A stretch of 64,000 nt of DNA from assembly GCA_022448645.1 (NCBI GenBank), contig JAKVBZ010000014.1:23646-87645 (forward strand), in the 5' to 3' direction. How positions within the stretch are numbered: position 1 is the first letter of the stretch; each line of letters starts with the position of its first letter. This document shows, piece after piece, positions 38,490-48,066 of the stretch. The notes under the pieces were generated by a model that saw only the letters and a list, made by a program, of their open reading frames with translations, did not search any database and was not told the DNA's origin. Position numbers and translations under genes: made by a program. The stretch comes from Pirellulaceae bacterium. GTDB taxonomy: Bacteria; Planctomycetota; Planctomycetia; Pirellulales; Pirellulaceae.

Positions 38490-40004
38490 TTAATACGCCT
38501 TGGCAAAAACAGCCTTCGCTTGTGCGGGCTTACCCGTAAAAATGCACGTTCCCGGATCCTGGTCTGCATCGCGTGGAATGCAACGAATGGTCACCTTGAG
38601 TTCCTTGAGCAACTCGTCAACGGCGGTATCTTCCTGCCACGAACAGACAGCAAAGCCACCATGGATTTCTGGCTTGTCGCGATTTTGCGCTGAGAAATAA
38701 TCTCGAAAATCGTCCAAGTTATCTATATGACGGGTGTTATCTTGTCGCATTTGCAAGGCTTTTTGGAACAACGATTGTTGGATGTCTTCGAGTAGTGTAT
38801 CTATCGTTTTAACGAATTCATCACGGTCGACTCCTTGTTTTTCGCCCGTGTCGCGTCGGGCCAGAAATACTTTATTCGCCGCCACATCACGCGGCCCCAC
38901 TTCGGCTCGTAGTGGAACTCCCTGTTTCACATACTGCCACGATTTCACACCTCCACCGAGGTCTCGGTCATCGACTTTGACCGAAATAGGTTGGCCTTGG
39001 AATGACTGCGCGGTCAGTTGCTGCTTTAAGGTGTGGCAGTACTCCATCACGCTTGCGGAATCGGCATCTCCGCGGAGGATCGGCAGGATAACAACGTGTA
39101 ACGGCGAAAGGCGCGGAGGTAGAACAAGTCCATCGTCATCGCTATGTGTCATGATAAGTCCGCCGACCAGTCGAGTGGAAACGCCCCAGGAAGTTGTCCA
39201 GGCGAATTGTTCTTCTCCGTTTTGATCTTGGAATTTTATATTTTGCGCTCGTGAGAAATTCTGTCCTAGAAAATGGGATGTGCCAGCTTGAAGCGCTTTG
39301 CGATCTTGCATCATGGCTTCGATGCTAAATGTAGATACGGCACCAGGAAAACGTTCTGCTGCGGTCTTTTCACCTTGAATCACAGGCATCGCCATGTGGT
39401 TCTCGGCAAAGTCAGCATAGACTTCAAGCATCTTGATTGTTTCTTCCATCGCTTCTTCCTGCGTCGCGTGTGCGGTATGGCCTTCTTGCCAGAGGAATTC
39501 CGCAGTGCGCAAGAACATACGAGTACGCATTTCCCAGCGAACGACATTGGCCCACTGGTTAATGAGGATCGGCAAGTCACGATACGACTGGACCCATTTG
39601 GCGTACATGTGTCCAATGATCGTTTCGCTGGTCGGACGTACGATGTACGGCTCTGTGAGCGGCGACGTGGGAACCAGACCGCCGTCGGCACCAGGCTCCA
39701 GACGGCTATGGGTCACCACCGCACACTCTTTGGCAAACCCTTCGACATGCTCAGCTTCTTTTTCTAGGTAGCTGAGGGGAATAAACAGAGGAAAATAGGC
39801 ATTTTCATGGCCCGTTTCTTTGAACATCCGGTCGAGTGTGCTCTGGATGTTCTCCCAAATCGCATAACCCCAGGGTTTTATCACCATGCATCCACGGACG
39901 TCCGAAAGTTCGGCTAGGTCCGCAGCTTTGACGACTTGCTGGTACCACTCGGGATAATCTTCGTTGCGTGTCGGGCTAATGGCATGCTTGGGTTTTTTGG
40001 CCAT
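38490..40004 (-). CDS. proS: Prolyl-tRNA synthetase, archaeal/eukaryotic type
   Basis: This 504-aa class II synthetase charges tRNA-Pro. The sequence is the short ProS type without the bacterial INS editing domain: YPEWYQQVVKAADLAELSDVRGCMVIKPWGYAIWENIQ, motif 2 region RWEMRTRMFLRTAEFLWQEGHTAH, motif 3-like GVSTRLVGGLIMTHSDDDGLVLPP, and the C-terminal zinc/anticodon-binding half with ending KAY. Many planctomycetes and Deinococcus-Thermus bacteria use this type. It stands alone on the minus strand. Confidence 0.93.
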   Translation of the reverse strand: MAKKPKHAISPTRNEDYPEWYQQVVKAADLAELSDVRGCMVIKPWGYAIWENIQSTLDRMFKETGHENAYFPLFIPLSYLEKEAEHVEGFAKECAVVTHSRLEPGADGGLVPTSPLTEPYIVRPTSETIIGHMYAKWVQSYRDLPILINQWANVVRWEMRTRMFLRTAEFLWQEGHTAHATQEEAMEETIKMLEVYADFAENHMAMPVIQGEKTAAERFPGAVSTFSIEAMMQDRKALQAGTSHFLGQNFSRAQNIKFQDQNGEEQFAWTTSWGVSTRLVGGLIMTHSDDDGLVLPPRLSPLHVVILPILRGDADSASVMEYCHTLKQQLTAQSFQGQPISVKVDDRDLGGGVKSWQYVKQGVPLRAEVGPRDVAANKVFLARRDTGEKQGVDRDEFVKTIDTLLEDIQQSLFQKALQMRQDNTRHIDNLDDFRDYFSAQNRDKPEIHGGFAVCSWQEDTAVDELLKELKVTIRCIPRDADQDPGTCIFTGKPAQAKAVFAKAY

Positions 40005-40253
40005 AGAAGGGTAAACTCGTGTTTGGCGATTGGAATCGTGAGGTTTGAAGTACGCTACCAGGTCCAGGAGACGGAGCTATTGTAAGTCCTTCGCCTGCGC
40101 CCGAGCAAGGTCTTCAATTGGCGCCTAAAAGGCTCAAAACCCAGATACCTCGTTCCCCTAATGCGGCCGTTGTTTTAGAATCGGCAACAGTCGGGGCTCC
40201 AAAATGAGTTCCGTGAGGGTCCCGTTTTATTCTCGTTCGGAAAGGTCCGATTC

Positions 40254-41222
40254 GTGTCGCGCCGTTTTATTAGTGAATTGACTGACGCAACTCAAGTGGA
40301 CGAAGTTTTTCGGGCGTCGGGTAAACAACTTCGCCCTAACCGGAATGGCAATTTGTACCTCCAAGTCCAATTGTCGGATCGAACCGGGTCGATAACAGCC
40401 ATGTTGTGGAACGCGAACGACCGTATCTATCGCAGTTTTCAAAATGGCGATTTCGTTCACATAGACGGCACGGCTCAGCTCTATAATGGCAACATCCAGG
40501 TGATCGCTACGCAGATCGAGCGTGTGGAAGCCGTCACGGTGGATGAAGCGGACTTCTTGCATACAGGAAGTTGTGACTTAGGAAAGCTGATGGGGCGTTT
40601 AAAGGAGATCGTCCAAGGAATTAAGAACATCCATCTGCGGAATCTAGTGGAATGTTTTCTTGTGGACGAAGAGTTCATGGAGCGATTTACTCAGACGCCG
40701 GCTGGCATCAAAATCCATCATGCATACCGAGGTGGTTTGCTAGAACATGTCGTCACTCTCATGGAACTCGCCCAGTTTGTGGGACAGCATTATGTTGACC
40801 TGGATGCCGAATTGCTAACGGTAGGTGCATTCATACACGATATTGGTAAAACCATAGAGTTATCAGACGGACCCGATATGGAGTACACCGACGAAGGCCA
40901 ACTGATTGGACACGTGACGATCGGGGTGAACATGCTGGACGATAAGGTGCGCGAAACCGATATGATGGCGGAGGAACCGATCCCCCAAGACTTGGTATTG
41001 CAGCTAAAACACATGATCGTCAGCCATCATGGAACTTATGAGTATGGCAGTCCTAAACTACCCATGACCTTGGAAGCAATTGCCCTGCACTATCTCGACA
41101 GCCTGGATTCCAAAGTGCAAAGTTTTGCCCAAATCATTCACGACGACCCGAATTCTGACAACCAATGGACGTCGTACCAAGCCAATCTGGGACGAAAACT
41201 GTTCAAGGGACGGGGGAACTGA
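40254..41222 (+). CDS. YhaM-like 3'-5' exoribonuclease (OB + HD domains)
   Basis: This 322-aa protein has an N-terminal OB-fold (LYLQVQLSDRTGSITAMLWNAND) and a central HD domain (HHAYRGGLLEHVV, AFIHDIGKTIEL, ...MIVSHHGTYEYGSPK), as in Bacillus YhaM, a 3'-5' exoribonuclease. It begins with GTG at 40254, with GGAAAGG 8 nt upstream, a strong start. It is followed directly by the RNase R gene; the two frames overlap if RNase R starts at 41165. Role in RNA turnover is likely. Confidence 0.87.
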   Translation: MSRRFISELTDATQVDEVFRASGKQLRPNRNGNLYLQVQLSDRTGSITAMLWNANDRIYRSFQNGDFVHIDGTAQLYNGNIQVIATQIERVEAVTVDEADFLHTGSCDLGKLMGRLKEIVQGIKNIHLRNLVECFLVDEEFMERFTQTPAGIKIHHAYRGGLLEHVVTLMELAQFVGQHYVDLDAELLTVGAFIHDIGKTIELSDGPDMEYTDEGQLIGHVTIGVNMLDDKVRETDMMAEEPIPQDLVLQLKHMIVSHHGTYEYGSPKLPMTLEAIALHYLDSLDSKVQSFAQIIHDDPNSDNQWTSYQANLGRKLFKGRGN

Positions 41223-41263
41223 GCGAGTCAGGTCAAGAAAGGCCGGCTGTTACGCAAACCATC

Positions 41264-43549
41264 ATGGACAGGGACTCGCTGGAATCACGTCTGCTGCGGT
41301 TCGTCAACCGTGCAGGTTATCACCCTGTGAAACCACGAGTGATCGCAAAGCGGCTCCGTCTGGACGAAGACGAACAACGTGAATTAAAGCGCCTTGTAAA
41401 GCGACTCAACAAGGAAGGCACGCTGACTTACGGTGCCAAGCATCTGGTACAGCCCATAGGCAGTCGTGGCCCACGCAATCATGTCACCGGCACTTTCCGC
41501 CGCACCACGCGAGGTTTTGGCTTCGTTCGCCCCACCGGCATGGGGCGTGATACCGTAGAAGACATCTATGTTCCTGCCAAAGAAACCATGGATGCCGCCA
41601 ACGGCGATACCGTCTTGGTCAAGCTACAAAAGGCCCGAGGCGCATTCGGAAAAGTGCGCGGCGAGATCGTCGAGGTGGTGGAACGAGCCACTCACCAATT
41701 TGTCGGAACCTACGAAACGGATGCTGGCCAAAGTGTGGTGTTGGTAGACGGTGGAGTTTTCGTCGAGCCCGTGTCGGCTGGAGATGCCAGCACCAAACGG
41801 GCTCAGCCAGGCGACAAAGTCGTGATCGAAATGGTACGCTTCCCGACGCATGCACGTGCGGGTGAGTGCGTCATTACTGAAGTACTCGGGGCGCCCGGAG
41901 CACCCGGCGTCGACACGCTGACCATCATTCGTGAATTCGGACTACCAGACGAATTCCCGGAATCGGTACTGGCTGCGGCTCGCCAGCAAGCAGAAGCCTT
42001 CGATGAAACCATTGGGCCAGACCGAGTTGATCTTACTGGCCTAACCGTGATTACCATTGACCCGTCTGACGCGAGGGACTTTGATGACGCAATTTCGTTG
42101 GAACGAATAGAGCGTGACCACTGGCGACTGGGAGTCCACATCGCCGATGTATCGCATTTTGTCAAACCACGTAGTGCACTGGACAACGAAGCCAAAGATC
42201 GCGCGACCAGCGTCTACCTGCCGGACCGTGTGATCCCTATGCTGCCAGAGGTAATTTCAAACAACCTGGCAAGTTTACAACCCGATCGAGTGCGTTATTC
42301 CAAAAGTGTTTTTATCGAGTTTACGCCCGATGGTACTCGCGTGAACACCGAACCGTGCCACGGCGCGATCCGTAGCTGCCGGCGGTTCACGTATGAGGAA
42401 GTCGATGATTATCTGGCTAACCGTTCCCAATGGAAACGAAAACTATCTGCTCCAGTCCATGAGCTGTTGGGCCACATGCACGAACTGGCAAAGATCCTGC
42501 GATCACGTCGTTTGCAGCGAGGGTCTTTGGAAATGTCGTTACCGGAGACGAAGATCGATCTAGATAAACGAGGTCGTGTCTGCGGTGCCCATTTGGTCGA
42601 ACATACAGAATCGCATCAAATTATCGAAGAGTTCATGCTGGCTGCCAACGAAGCCATCGCCGAACTGTTTAGCGATCGAGAGTGGTTATTTTTGCGACGT
42701 ATCCATGAGCCGCCAAGTCCCAGAAAGCTCAAGGCACTCACCCAGTTTGTCCGAGAATTGGGAATCGAATGTACGCCAATGCGCAATCGTTTCGAATTGC
42801 AGCGAGTGTTGGAAGAAGTCAAGGACGCCCCACAGGAATCGGCCGTTAACTATGCGGTTCTCCGAAGTATGCAAAAAGCGATCTACAGCCCTCAGTCCAC
42901 TGGCCACTTCGCTTTGGCTAGTAACCATTACTGTCACTTTACGTCACCGATTCGCCGCTATCCGGATTTGACAGTGCATCGTCTTTTGGATGCCGTTTTT
43001 CGCAACCGCCGGCCGCCACAGGATCTCGGTCAGCTCATGGTCGAAGGTGAACACTGTTCGCAACGCGAGCAACGTGCTGAACAGGCGGAACGTGAGTTGA
43101 CAAAGCTGAAGCTGTTGAATTATCTCAGCACGCGCATCGGTGACACTCTCAATGCAGTGATTACCGGCGTCGAAGATTACGGTTTTTTCGCCAGGGGAGT
43201 CGAGTTGCCCGCCGAAGGTCGCGTTCCTATTCAGTCGTTGGATGACGATCGATACCGGTTCGACCGTGCCAGCCATAGCTTGATGGGAAACCGCCGCGGC
43301 AACGTTTTCCGGTTGGGGGATGCCGTGCGCGTCGCCATCGCACACGTCGATTTGGATGCCCGGCTGCTTGACCTGGCGTTTGTGGATCGCCCGACCAAAC
43401 GAAAGCAGGATTCCTCGAAGAAAAAGGCTTCTGCGGGGAAAAAACGCTCCCCAGCCAAACAGAAGCGTAAACCATCCAAAAGAAAGAAGCGACCAACTGC
43501 AAAAACGCAGAAAAAAAAGTCCTCGCCACGAACGTCTCGTCGGAAATAA
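41264..43549 (+). CDS. rnr: Ribonuclease R
   Basis: This is a processive 3'-5' exoribonuclease, about 761 aa. It has a winged-helix N-terminus (LESRLLRFVNRAGYHP), cold-shock OB domains, and the RNB catalytic domain with IDPSDARDFDDAISL, whose Asp residues bind Mg2+. The family stretch SPIRRYPDLTVHRLL follows, then an S1 domain (GVEDYGFFARGVELPAEGRVP) and a Lys-rich C-terminal tail. The start is uncertain: the frame is open to ATG 41165 inside the upstream gene; ATG 41264 is the first that fits the family start, and no good ribosome site precedes it. It pairs with the YhaM-like gene. Confidence 0.92.
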   Translation: MDRDSLESRLLRFVNRAGYHPVKPRVIAKRLRLDEDEQRELKRLVKRLNKEGTLTYGAKHLVQPIGSRGPRNHVTGTFRRTTRGFGFVRPTGMGRDTVEDIYVPAKETMDAANGDTVLVKLQKARGAFGKVRGEIVEVVERATHQFVGTYETDAGQSVVLVDGGVFVEPVSAGDASTKRAQPGDKVVIEMVRFPTHARAGECVITEVLGAPGAPGVDTLTIIREFGLPDEFPESVLAAARQQAEAFDETIGPDRVDLTGLTVITIDPSDARDFDDAISLERIERDHWRLGVHIADVSHFVKPRSALDNEAKDRATSVYLPDRVIPMLPEVISNNLASLQPDRVRYSKSVFIEFTPDGTRVNTEPCHGAIRSCRRFTYEEVDDYLANRSQWKRKLSAPVHELLGHMHELAKILRSRRLQRGSLEMSLPETKIDLDKRGRVCGAHLVEHTESHQIIEEFMLAANEAIAELFSDREWLFLRRIHEPPSPRKLKALTQFVRELGIECTPMRNRFELQRVLEEVKDAPQESAVNYAVLRSMQKAIYSPQSTGHFALASNHYCHFTSPIRRYPDLTVHRLLDAVFRNRRPPQDLGQLMVEGEHCSQREQRAEQAERELTKLKLLNYLSTRIGDTLNAVITGVEDYGFFARGVELPAEGRVPIQSLDDDRYRFDRASHSLMGNRRGNVFRLGDAVRVAIAHVDLDARLLDLAFVDRPTKRKQDSSKKKASAGKKRSPAKQKRKPSKRKKRPTAKTQKKKSSPRTSRRK

Positions 43550-43867
43550 TCCACCTTTCAAGCAGAACGGCACACGCCATCCGGCATGGCAGACGCTTTC
43601 TCCCGGCAGCACCGGCGCCACTCCAATATCAGCTACAATGCTTTGCGGACAACGACCAACACCAACCCAAGCTGCGTTTGTGTGCCCGGTCGCTGCCCGG
43701 CACCCTCAGGATGACACATAACGGGCTGGGGATAATGACACTTGCTCCGCAACGCCTAAGCGGTTACAAGAATTGGACATCTATCTTGCGCTGCGCGTTA
43801 CTTGCCACAGGACAAATCGAAAAGGGCTGCGTCGTTGCTCCGCGACGCCACCTTTGCCGTATCCGCC

Positions 43868-44389
43868 ATGGTAAGCAATGCTCATCGAACGCTACCTCGA
43901 ATGTTTGCCACCTTGCTCGCGTGTTGTTACGCCATGCCAGGTGCTGCAGAAAAAATTTCGTCTGCCATCTCAACGGAAATCGTCTTCAATCGAGACGTGC
44001 GGCCCATCCTCTCCGAAAATTGTTTCGCTTGTCATGGTCCCGACGAGCACGCCCGTCGGGCCGACTTAAGATTGGACACAGCGAACGGAGCGCTCGCGGT
44101 GATTTCGCCGGATGATCCTTCCGCCAGTATGCTGATGGAACGTATTACCACGGCCGACCCAGACCAGCGGATGCCGCCGACCGATTCAGGAAAGCAATTG
44201 TCGGCCCAGCAAATCAAAGTGATCGGTCGGTGGATCGTTCAGGGCGCAAATTGGCAGCCGCATTGGTCGTTCAACGCGTCTGAAAAGATTTTGTTGCCAG
44301 ATATTGCGAACGATACTTGGATGCAAACTCCGATCGACGCATTCGTTCTCGCTCGACTTTGGCGGGAATCAGCGAATACCTGGCTGTGA
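43868..44389 (+). pseudogene. Truncated planctomycete cytochrome c (PSCyt1) remnant
   Basis: The first part reads as a normal secreted PSCyt1-family protein: a signal-like FATLLACCYAMPGAA, the heme motif CFACH in SENCFACHGPDEHARRADLRLD, RMPPTDSGKQLS and the linker IDAFVLARL that precedes the large PSD1 domain. Full family members are about 900-1100 aa, but here the homology stops at about 44359 and the frame ends after 12 more unrelated residues at 44389. The downstream bases belong to another family (next entry). It could still encode a short heme protein. An upstream TTG at 43802 is in frame. Confidence 0.75.
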
Positions 44390-44625
44390 CCATCCTGGCC
44401 AAGAAGTTCGGACTTCGAGTGGTACCCCACGTTGGCGACATGGGCCAAATCCACCAGCATCTGGTGCTGTTCAATCATATAGCGCTGGACCACGAGTGTT
44501 TGTTCCTCGAGTACATTCCCCATTTGCGCGGGCATTTCGTCCACCCTGCTTTAGTTGAAGCTGGCCACTACCAAGTGCCCCAGGAACCTGGGTGCGGTAC
44601 GGCGCTAAAGGCAGTACGACCTTGA
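44359..44625 (+). pseudogene. C-terminal remnant of an enolase-superfamily dehydratase (L-fuconate dehydratase-like)
   Basis: In a different frame from the PSCyt1 remnant, 44359-44625 reads GISEYLAVTILAKKFGL, PHVGDMGQIHQHLVLFNHIA and LEYIPHLRGHFVHPALV, then PQEPG. This matches the C-terminal barrel strands of fuconate/mandelate racemase-type enzymes. There is no start or N-terminal capping domain, and the frame ends at a TGA (44623-44625). This is a fragment left by deletion, not a functional gene. Confidence 0.72.
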
Positions 44626-45109
44626 GGAGTGTATGACGGGGGAAACAGTTTTCAGGCCTCCATGACTGACGTGACACAACCATGGTCGATGAATCCAGAA
44701 TGTCGAGGTTACGCTAAACCTGCTAAATCTCTTTGTCAGTCACAAGATGAACTTATTAATGACGCCCTTTATCTTGACAAGCAAGTAGTGCAAGGAAATC
44801 GTAAAGATTTGCCTCTTCTCCTCAGGTTCGCCCCTGGAAAGTCAAACGTCAAGCGATACAATTTGTTGTGGTCCTTTTCCTAGGGATTTGGCCAGCACCG
44901 TTGTCCCCCAAGCGAGTGTTTGCTTGACCCAACCTGACGGCGCAGGGCGTCGCGGTTGTAGTCCAACACGGATGAATTCTTGCCAGAAATGCTTCTCACG
45001 GTTGCATCTCGGCGATATTTCTCGCCCGTGTTGGGCAGGCGCCGGTTGACTGCCCTCAGCTCCAGCAACGAGGACACTGAACCAGGACACATAAATAGGA
45101 CTTTGCGCC
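44626..45109. other. Intergenic region between pseudogene and gcvT
   Basis: This 484-bp stretch has no credible gene; frames that cross it lack family features. I looked for a glycine riboswitch before gcvT and did not find its core motifs. AGGA lies 10 nt before the TTG start of gcvT. Confidence 0.5.
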
Positions 45110-46267
45110 TTGACCAGTACTACCCTGTCACAAACGTCACTTCATGAATGGCACGCAGCGCACGGAGCCAGACTGGTGGATTTCGCCGGCTGGTTGATGC
45201 CTGTGCAGTACACGTCGATCGTCACCGAGCATCTCGCCACGCGACAGCGGGTCACCCTGTTCGACGTGTCTCACATGGGACGATTTCAGATTACCGGACC
45301 AGCAGCCGTTCCGTTTCTAGAAACGTTGCTGACCCGTAGCACATCAGGACTCGCCGAAGGACGTATCCGATATTCGCTCGTCTGCCAACAGGATGGAGGC
45401 ATCCTCGATGACGTGCTGGTGTACCGTTTGGCAGGCGCAAAAGATCCACGTTTTTTACTCGTGGTCAATGCTGGAAATCGCGAAAAGATTTGGCAATGGA
45501 TCAACTCCTATGCCGACAAGATGGAGGTGGATCTCGAGGACCAGACATTAGACACCGCGATGATCGCGGTACAGGGTCCGGCAGCGGTCGACCTGCTGGA
45601 ACCGGTTGTGGAAACATCCACCACCGAGCAAGCGACCGGGCCTTCCACGGTAAACGACTTAGGATATTACTGTTGTCGTCGTGTGAAGGTGTGTGGTGTG
45701 GAAACCTTAGTCAGTCGGACAGGTTACACCGGAGAAGACGGATTTGAATTGATCCTCGACACTACGAATGCGATGCACTTGTGGAGCGAGTTGTTGGAGC
45801 GGGGCCAAGACGTGGGCGCTATCGCGGCTGGATTGGGTGCCAGGGACACACTGCGTCTGGAGGCCGCTATGCCGTTATACGGACACGAACTCTCCGAAGA
45901 GATCAATCCTTATCAGGCCGGTTTGGGGTTTGCTGTCGACCTAAAAGGACGCGCATTCACTGGACACGAAGCGCTGGCTGGCTTTTCACAAAATCACCAA
46001 CAAGCATGCCGCGTGGGGATTTCGCTGGAGTCTAAGCGTGTGCCGCGCGAAGGTTACCAAGTGTTGACTGTGACGGGGGACGAGGTAGGGAACGTTACCA
46101 GTGGTACTTTCTCGCCAACGTTCGAACGCCCCATTGCCATGGCCTATGTAGAGCCTACTTATGCCAACCTGAAAACAGAATTGCTCGTCAATATCCGTGG
46201 AACCCAAGTGCCGGCGAGTATCGTGAAGCTACCTTTTTATCAACGAAAACAGACAACAAAAACGTAG
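45110..46267 (+). CDS. gcvT: Glycine cleavage system T protein (aminomethyltransferase)
   Basis: GcvT transfers the aminomethyl carbon from the H protein to tetrahydrofolate and releases ammonia. The 385-aa protein begins TSTTLSQTSLHEWHAAHGARLVDFAGWLMPVQY, the family N-terminus, from a TTG start at 45110 (AGGA 10 nt upstream). The folate-binding regions FDVSHMGRF and SRTGYTGEDGFEL and the C-terminal barrel with SGTFSP are present. It is the first gene of gcvT-gcvH-gcvPA-gcvPB, with gcvH 20 bases later. Confidence 0.95.
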   Translation: MTSTTLSQTSLHEWHAAHGARLVDFAGWLMPVQYTSIVTEHLATRQRVTLFDVSHMGRFQITGPAAVPFLETLLTRSTSGLAEGRIRYSLVCQQDGGILDDVLVYRLAGAKDPRFLLVVNAGNREKIWQWINSYADKMEVDLEDQTLDTAMIAVQGPAAVDLLEPVVETSTTEQATGPSTVNDLGYYCCRRVKVCGVETLVSRTGYTGEDGFELILDTTNAMHLWSELLERGQDVGAIAAGLGARDTLRLEAAMPLYGHELSEEINPYQAGLGFAVDLKGRAFTGHEALAGFSQNHQQACRVGISLESKRVPREGYQVLTVTGDEVGNVTSGTFSPTFERPIAMAYVEPTYANLKTELLVNIRGTQVPASIVKLPFYQRKQTTKT

Positions 46268-46287
46268 ATATCATCGAGAGGACGATC

Positions 46288-46683
46288 ATGAATCCGGGAG
46301 AATTGCTGTTTGCGGAAACACATGAATGGGTGCATTTAGCGGCGAATGACAATGACACCATTGCCACGGTGGGGATCTCTGCTTTTGCGGTCGAGGCGCT
46401 TACAGACCTGGTTTACATTGAGCTGCCTGATCCAGGCCAAGCGGTCACCGTCGGTGGTTCCTTCGGCGAAGTGGAATCGGTAAAAGCGGTGAGTGACTTG
46501 TACAGTCCAGTAGAAGGCGAAATCATCGAAGTTAACACGGATTTGCCGAACGAACTGGAAACTCTCGGCCAAGATCCTTATGGAAAGGGCTGGATCATCA
46601 AGATCAAGCTGACGAATGATAGCAATCTGAATCAACTGCTCAATTTTGACGCGTACCAGAAACAGTGCTCCGAGGAGGGATAG
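46288..46683 (+). CDS. gcvH: Glycine cleavage system H protein
   Basis: This 131-aa lipoyl carrier of the glycine cleavage complex has the lipoyl-lysine motif ESVKAVSDLYSPVEGE, with Lys66 as the attachment site. AGAGGA lies close upstream of the ATG. It needs lipoylation, and a LipM/LplA-type gene lies downstream of gcvPB. Followed by gcvPA after 12 bases. Confidence 0.96.
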   Translation: MNPGELLFAETHEWVHLAANDNDTIATVGISAFAVEALTDLVYIELPDPGQAVTVGGSFGEVESVKAVSDLYSPVEGEIIEVNTDLPNELETLGQDPYGKGWIIKIKLTNDSNLNQLLNFDAYQKQCSEEG

Positions 46684-46695
46684 AAAACAGTATTC

Positions 46696-48066
46696 ATGCC
46701 ATACTCATTTAATACTACAGAAGACGTCCAGCAGATGCTCCAGGCAATCGGCGTGGAATCGATAGCCGACTTGTTTACCTCTATTCCGCCCGAGATTCGA
46801 CTGGAACGTGAACTGAATCTTCCGCCAGCGATGGGTGAGTTAGAGCTGACGCAACATTTGTCTCGCTTAGCCAGCAAGAACGCTCCTTCAGGCGAAAAGG
46901 TCTGCTTTTTGGGAGGGGGGAGTTACGATCATTTCGTGCCGGCTGCGGTGGACGCGATCGCCTCTCGTGGTGAGTTTTTTACATCGTACACCCCGTATCA
47001 ACCTGAAGTCAGTCAGGGCAATCTGCAGGTGATGTTTGAGTACCAAACATTGATTTGCGCTCTTTCCGGCATGGATGTTTCCAACGCCAGCCTGTACGAC
47101 GGCGGGAGCGCTGTTGCGGAAGCAATCTTGATGTGTATGTCTGCCACCGGACGATACGGCAATGTGGTGACTGTGGATACCGTGCACCCGGAGTATCGCC
47201 AGACCGTCGCCACGTACTTGGAGAACTTGAACACACGGTTGATCACCACGCCTGGTACGAACGGAATAATATCGCCGCTAGAAGTCTCGTCTCAGATTAC
47301 CAAGGAGACGGCGTGTGTATTGATCCAATATCCGAATTTCTTCGGCTGCGTCGAAGATGTACGTGCCATTGCCGAGATGGCTCACGCGGTCGGCGCGATG
47401 TTAGTTGTGGCATTCGACCCGTTGAGCGCTGGGACACTGCGGCGCCCGGGCGACTTGGGTGCTGACGTGGTGGTGGCAGAGGGGCAGTCACTGGGGACAG
47501 GAATGCAGTTTGGTGGTCCCTACCTGGGAATTCTGGCTTGTCGTGACCAGTTCGTACGACGCATGCCGGGGCGAGTCGCCGGGCAGACGGTCGATCGTTC
47601 AGGCCGTCGCTGTTGGGTGTTGACACTACAAACTCGAGAGCAACATATACGGCGAGAAAAGGCAACGAGTAACATCTGTACAAACCAAGGCTTGTTCGCT
47701 TTGCGTGCGGCAATCTATTTGTCGTTGATGGGTCCTCGGGGGATGCGTGATGCGGGCTATCTTTGTTTGCAAAAGTCGCACTATGCTGCAGACCGCATTA
47801 CGATGGACGAACGATTTGAGTTGGCATTTCAGCAGCCATTTTTCAAAGAATTCGTGGTGCGCGATCGACGTGGTGAAGTGGCTCGGCTGCTGGAGGATAC
47901 GTGTGAGCAAGGGTACTTGGCAGGCATTCCGTTAGGGCGTTGGTACCCCGATTTGGAAGACTGTTTTCTCGTCGCAATCACCGAAAAGCGAACCAAACAG
48001 GAAATTGACGGACTGGTCAAGCAGTTGGCCAGTGCCAATTCAGAAACGGCAACCACCCATGCGTAA
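46696..48066 (+). CDS. gcvPA: Glycine dehydrogenase subunit 1 (P1)
   Basis: This is the 456-aa alpha subunit of the two-part P protein (glycine decarboxylase); PLP lies on the partner subunit. The N-terminus PYSFNTTEDVQQMLQAIGVESIADLF, GGGSYDHFVPAAVDAI and the GQTVDRSGRRCWVLTLQTREQHIRREKATSNICTNQ-like end region are typical. No good ribosome site is seen at normal spacing; AGGAGG lies in the gcvH tail. It overlaps gcvPB by 8 bases. Confidence 0.94.
   Translation: MPYSFNTTEDVQQMLQAIGVESIADLFTSIPPEIRLERELNLPPAMGELELTQHLSRLASKNAPSGEKVCFLGGGSYDHFVPAAVDAIASRGEFFTSYTPYQPEVSQGNLQVMFEYQTLICALSGMDVSNASLYDGGSAVAEAILMCMSATGRYGNVVTVDTVHPEYRQTVATYLENLNTRLITTPGTNGIISPLEVSSQITKETACVLIQYPNFFGCVEDVRAIAEMAHAVGAMLVVAFDPLSAGTLRRPGDLGADVVVAEGQSLGTGMQFGGPYLGILACRDQFVRRMPGRVAGQTVDRSGRRCWVLTLQTREQHIRREKATSNICTNQGLFALRAAIYLSLMGPRGMRDAGYLCLQKSHYAADRITMDERFELAFQQPFFKEFVVRDRRGEVARLLEDTCEQGYLAGIPLGRWYPDLEDCFLVAITEKRTKQEIDGLVKQLASANSETATTHA

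Noticed and set aside
43802..44625. Single frameshifted PSCyt1 gene (sequencing error)
   Set aside because: The sequence after the break belongs to the enolase superfamily, so a simple frameshift cannot restore PSCyt1.
44629..44883. 84-codon ORF after the dehydratase remnant
   Set aside because: GTG start immediately after GAGGA without normal spacing, and product lacks any fold-like pattern.
44880..45109. Glycine riboswitch upstream of gcvT
   Set aside because: The core GGAGAG / GCCGAAGGGGCAA type elements are absent.
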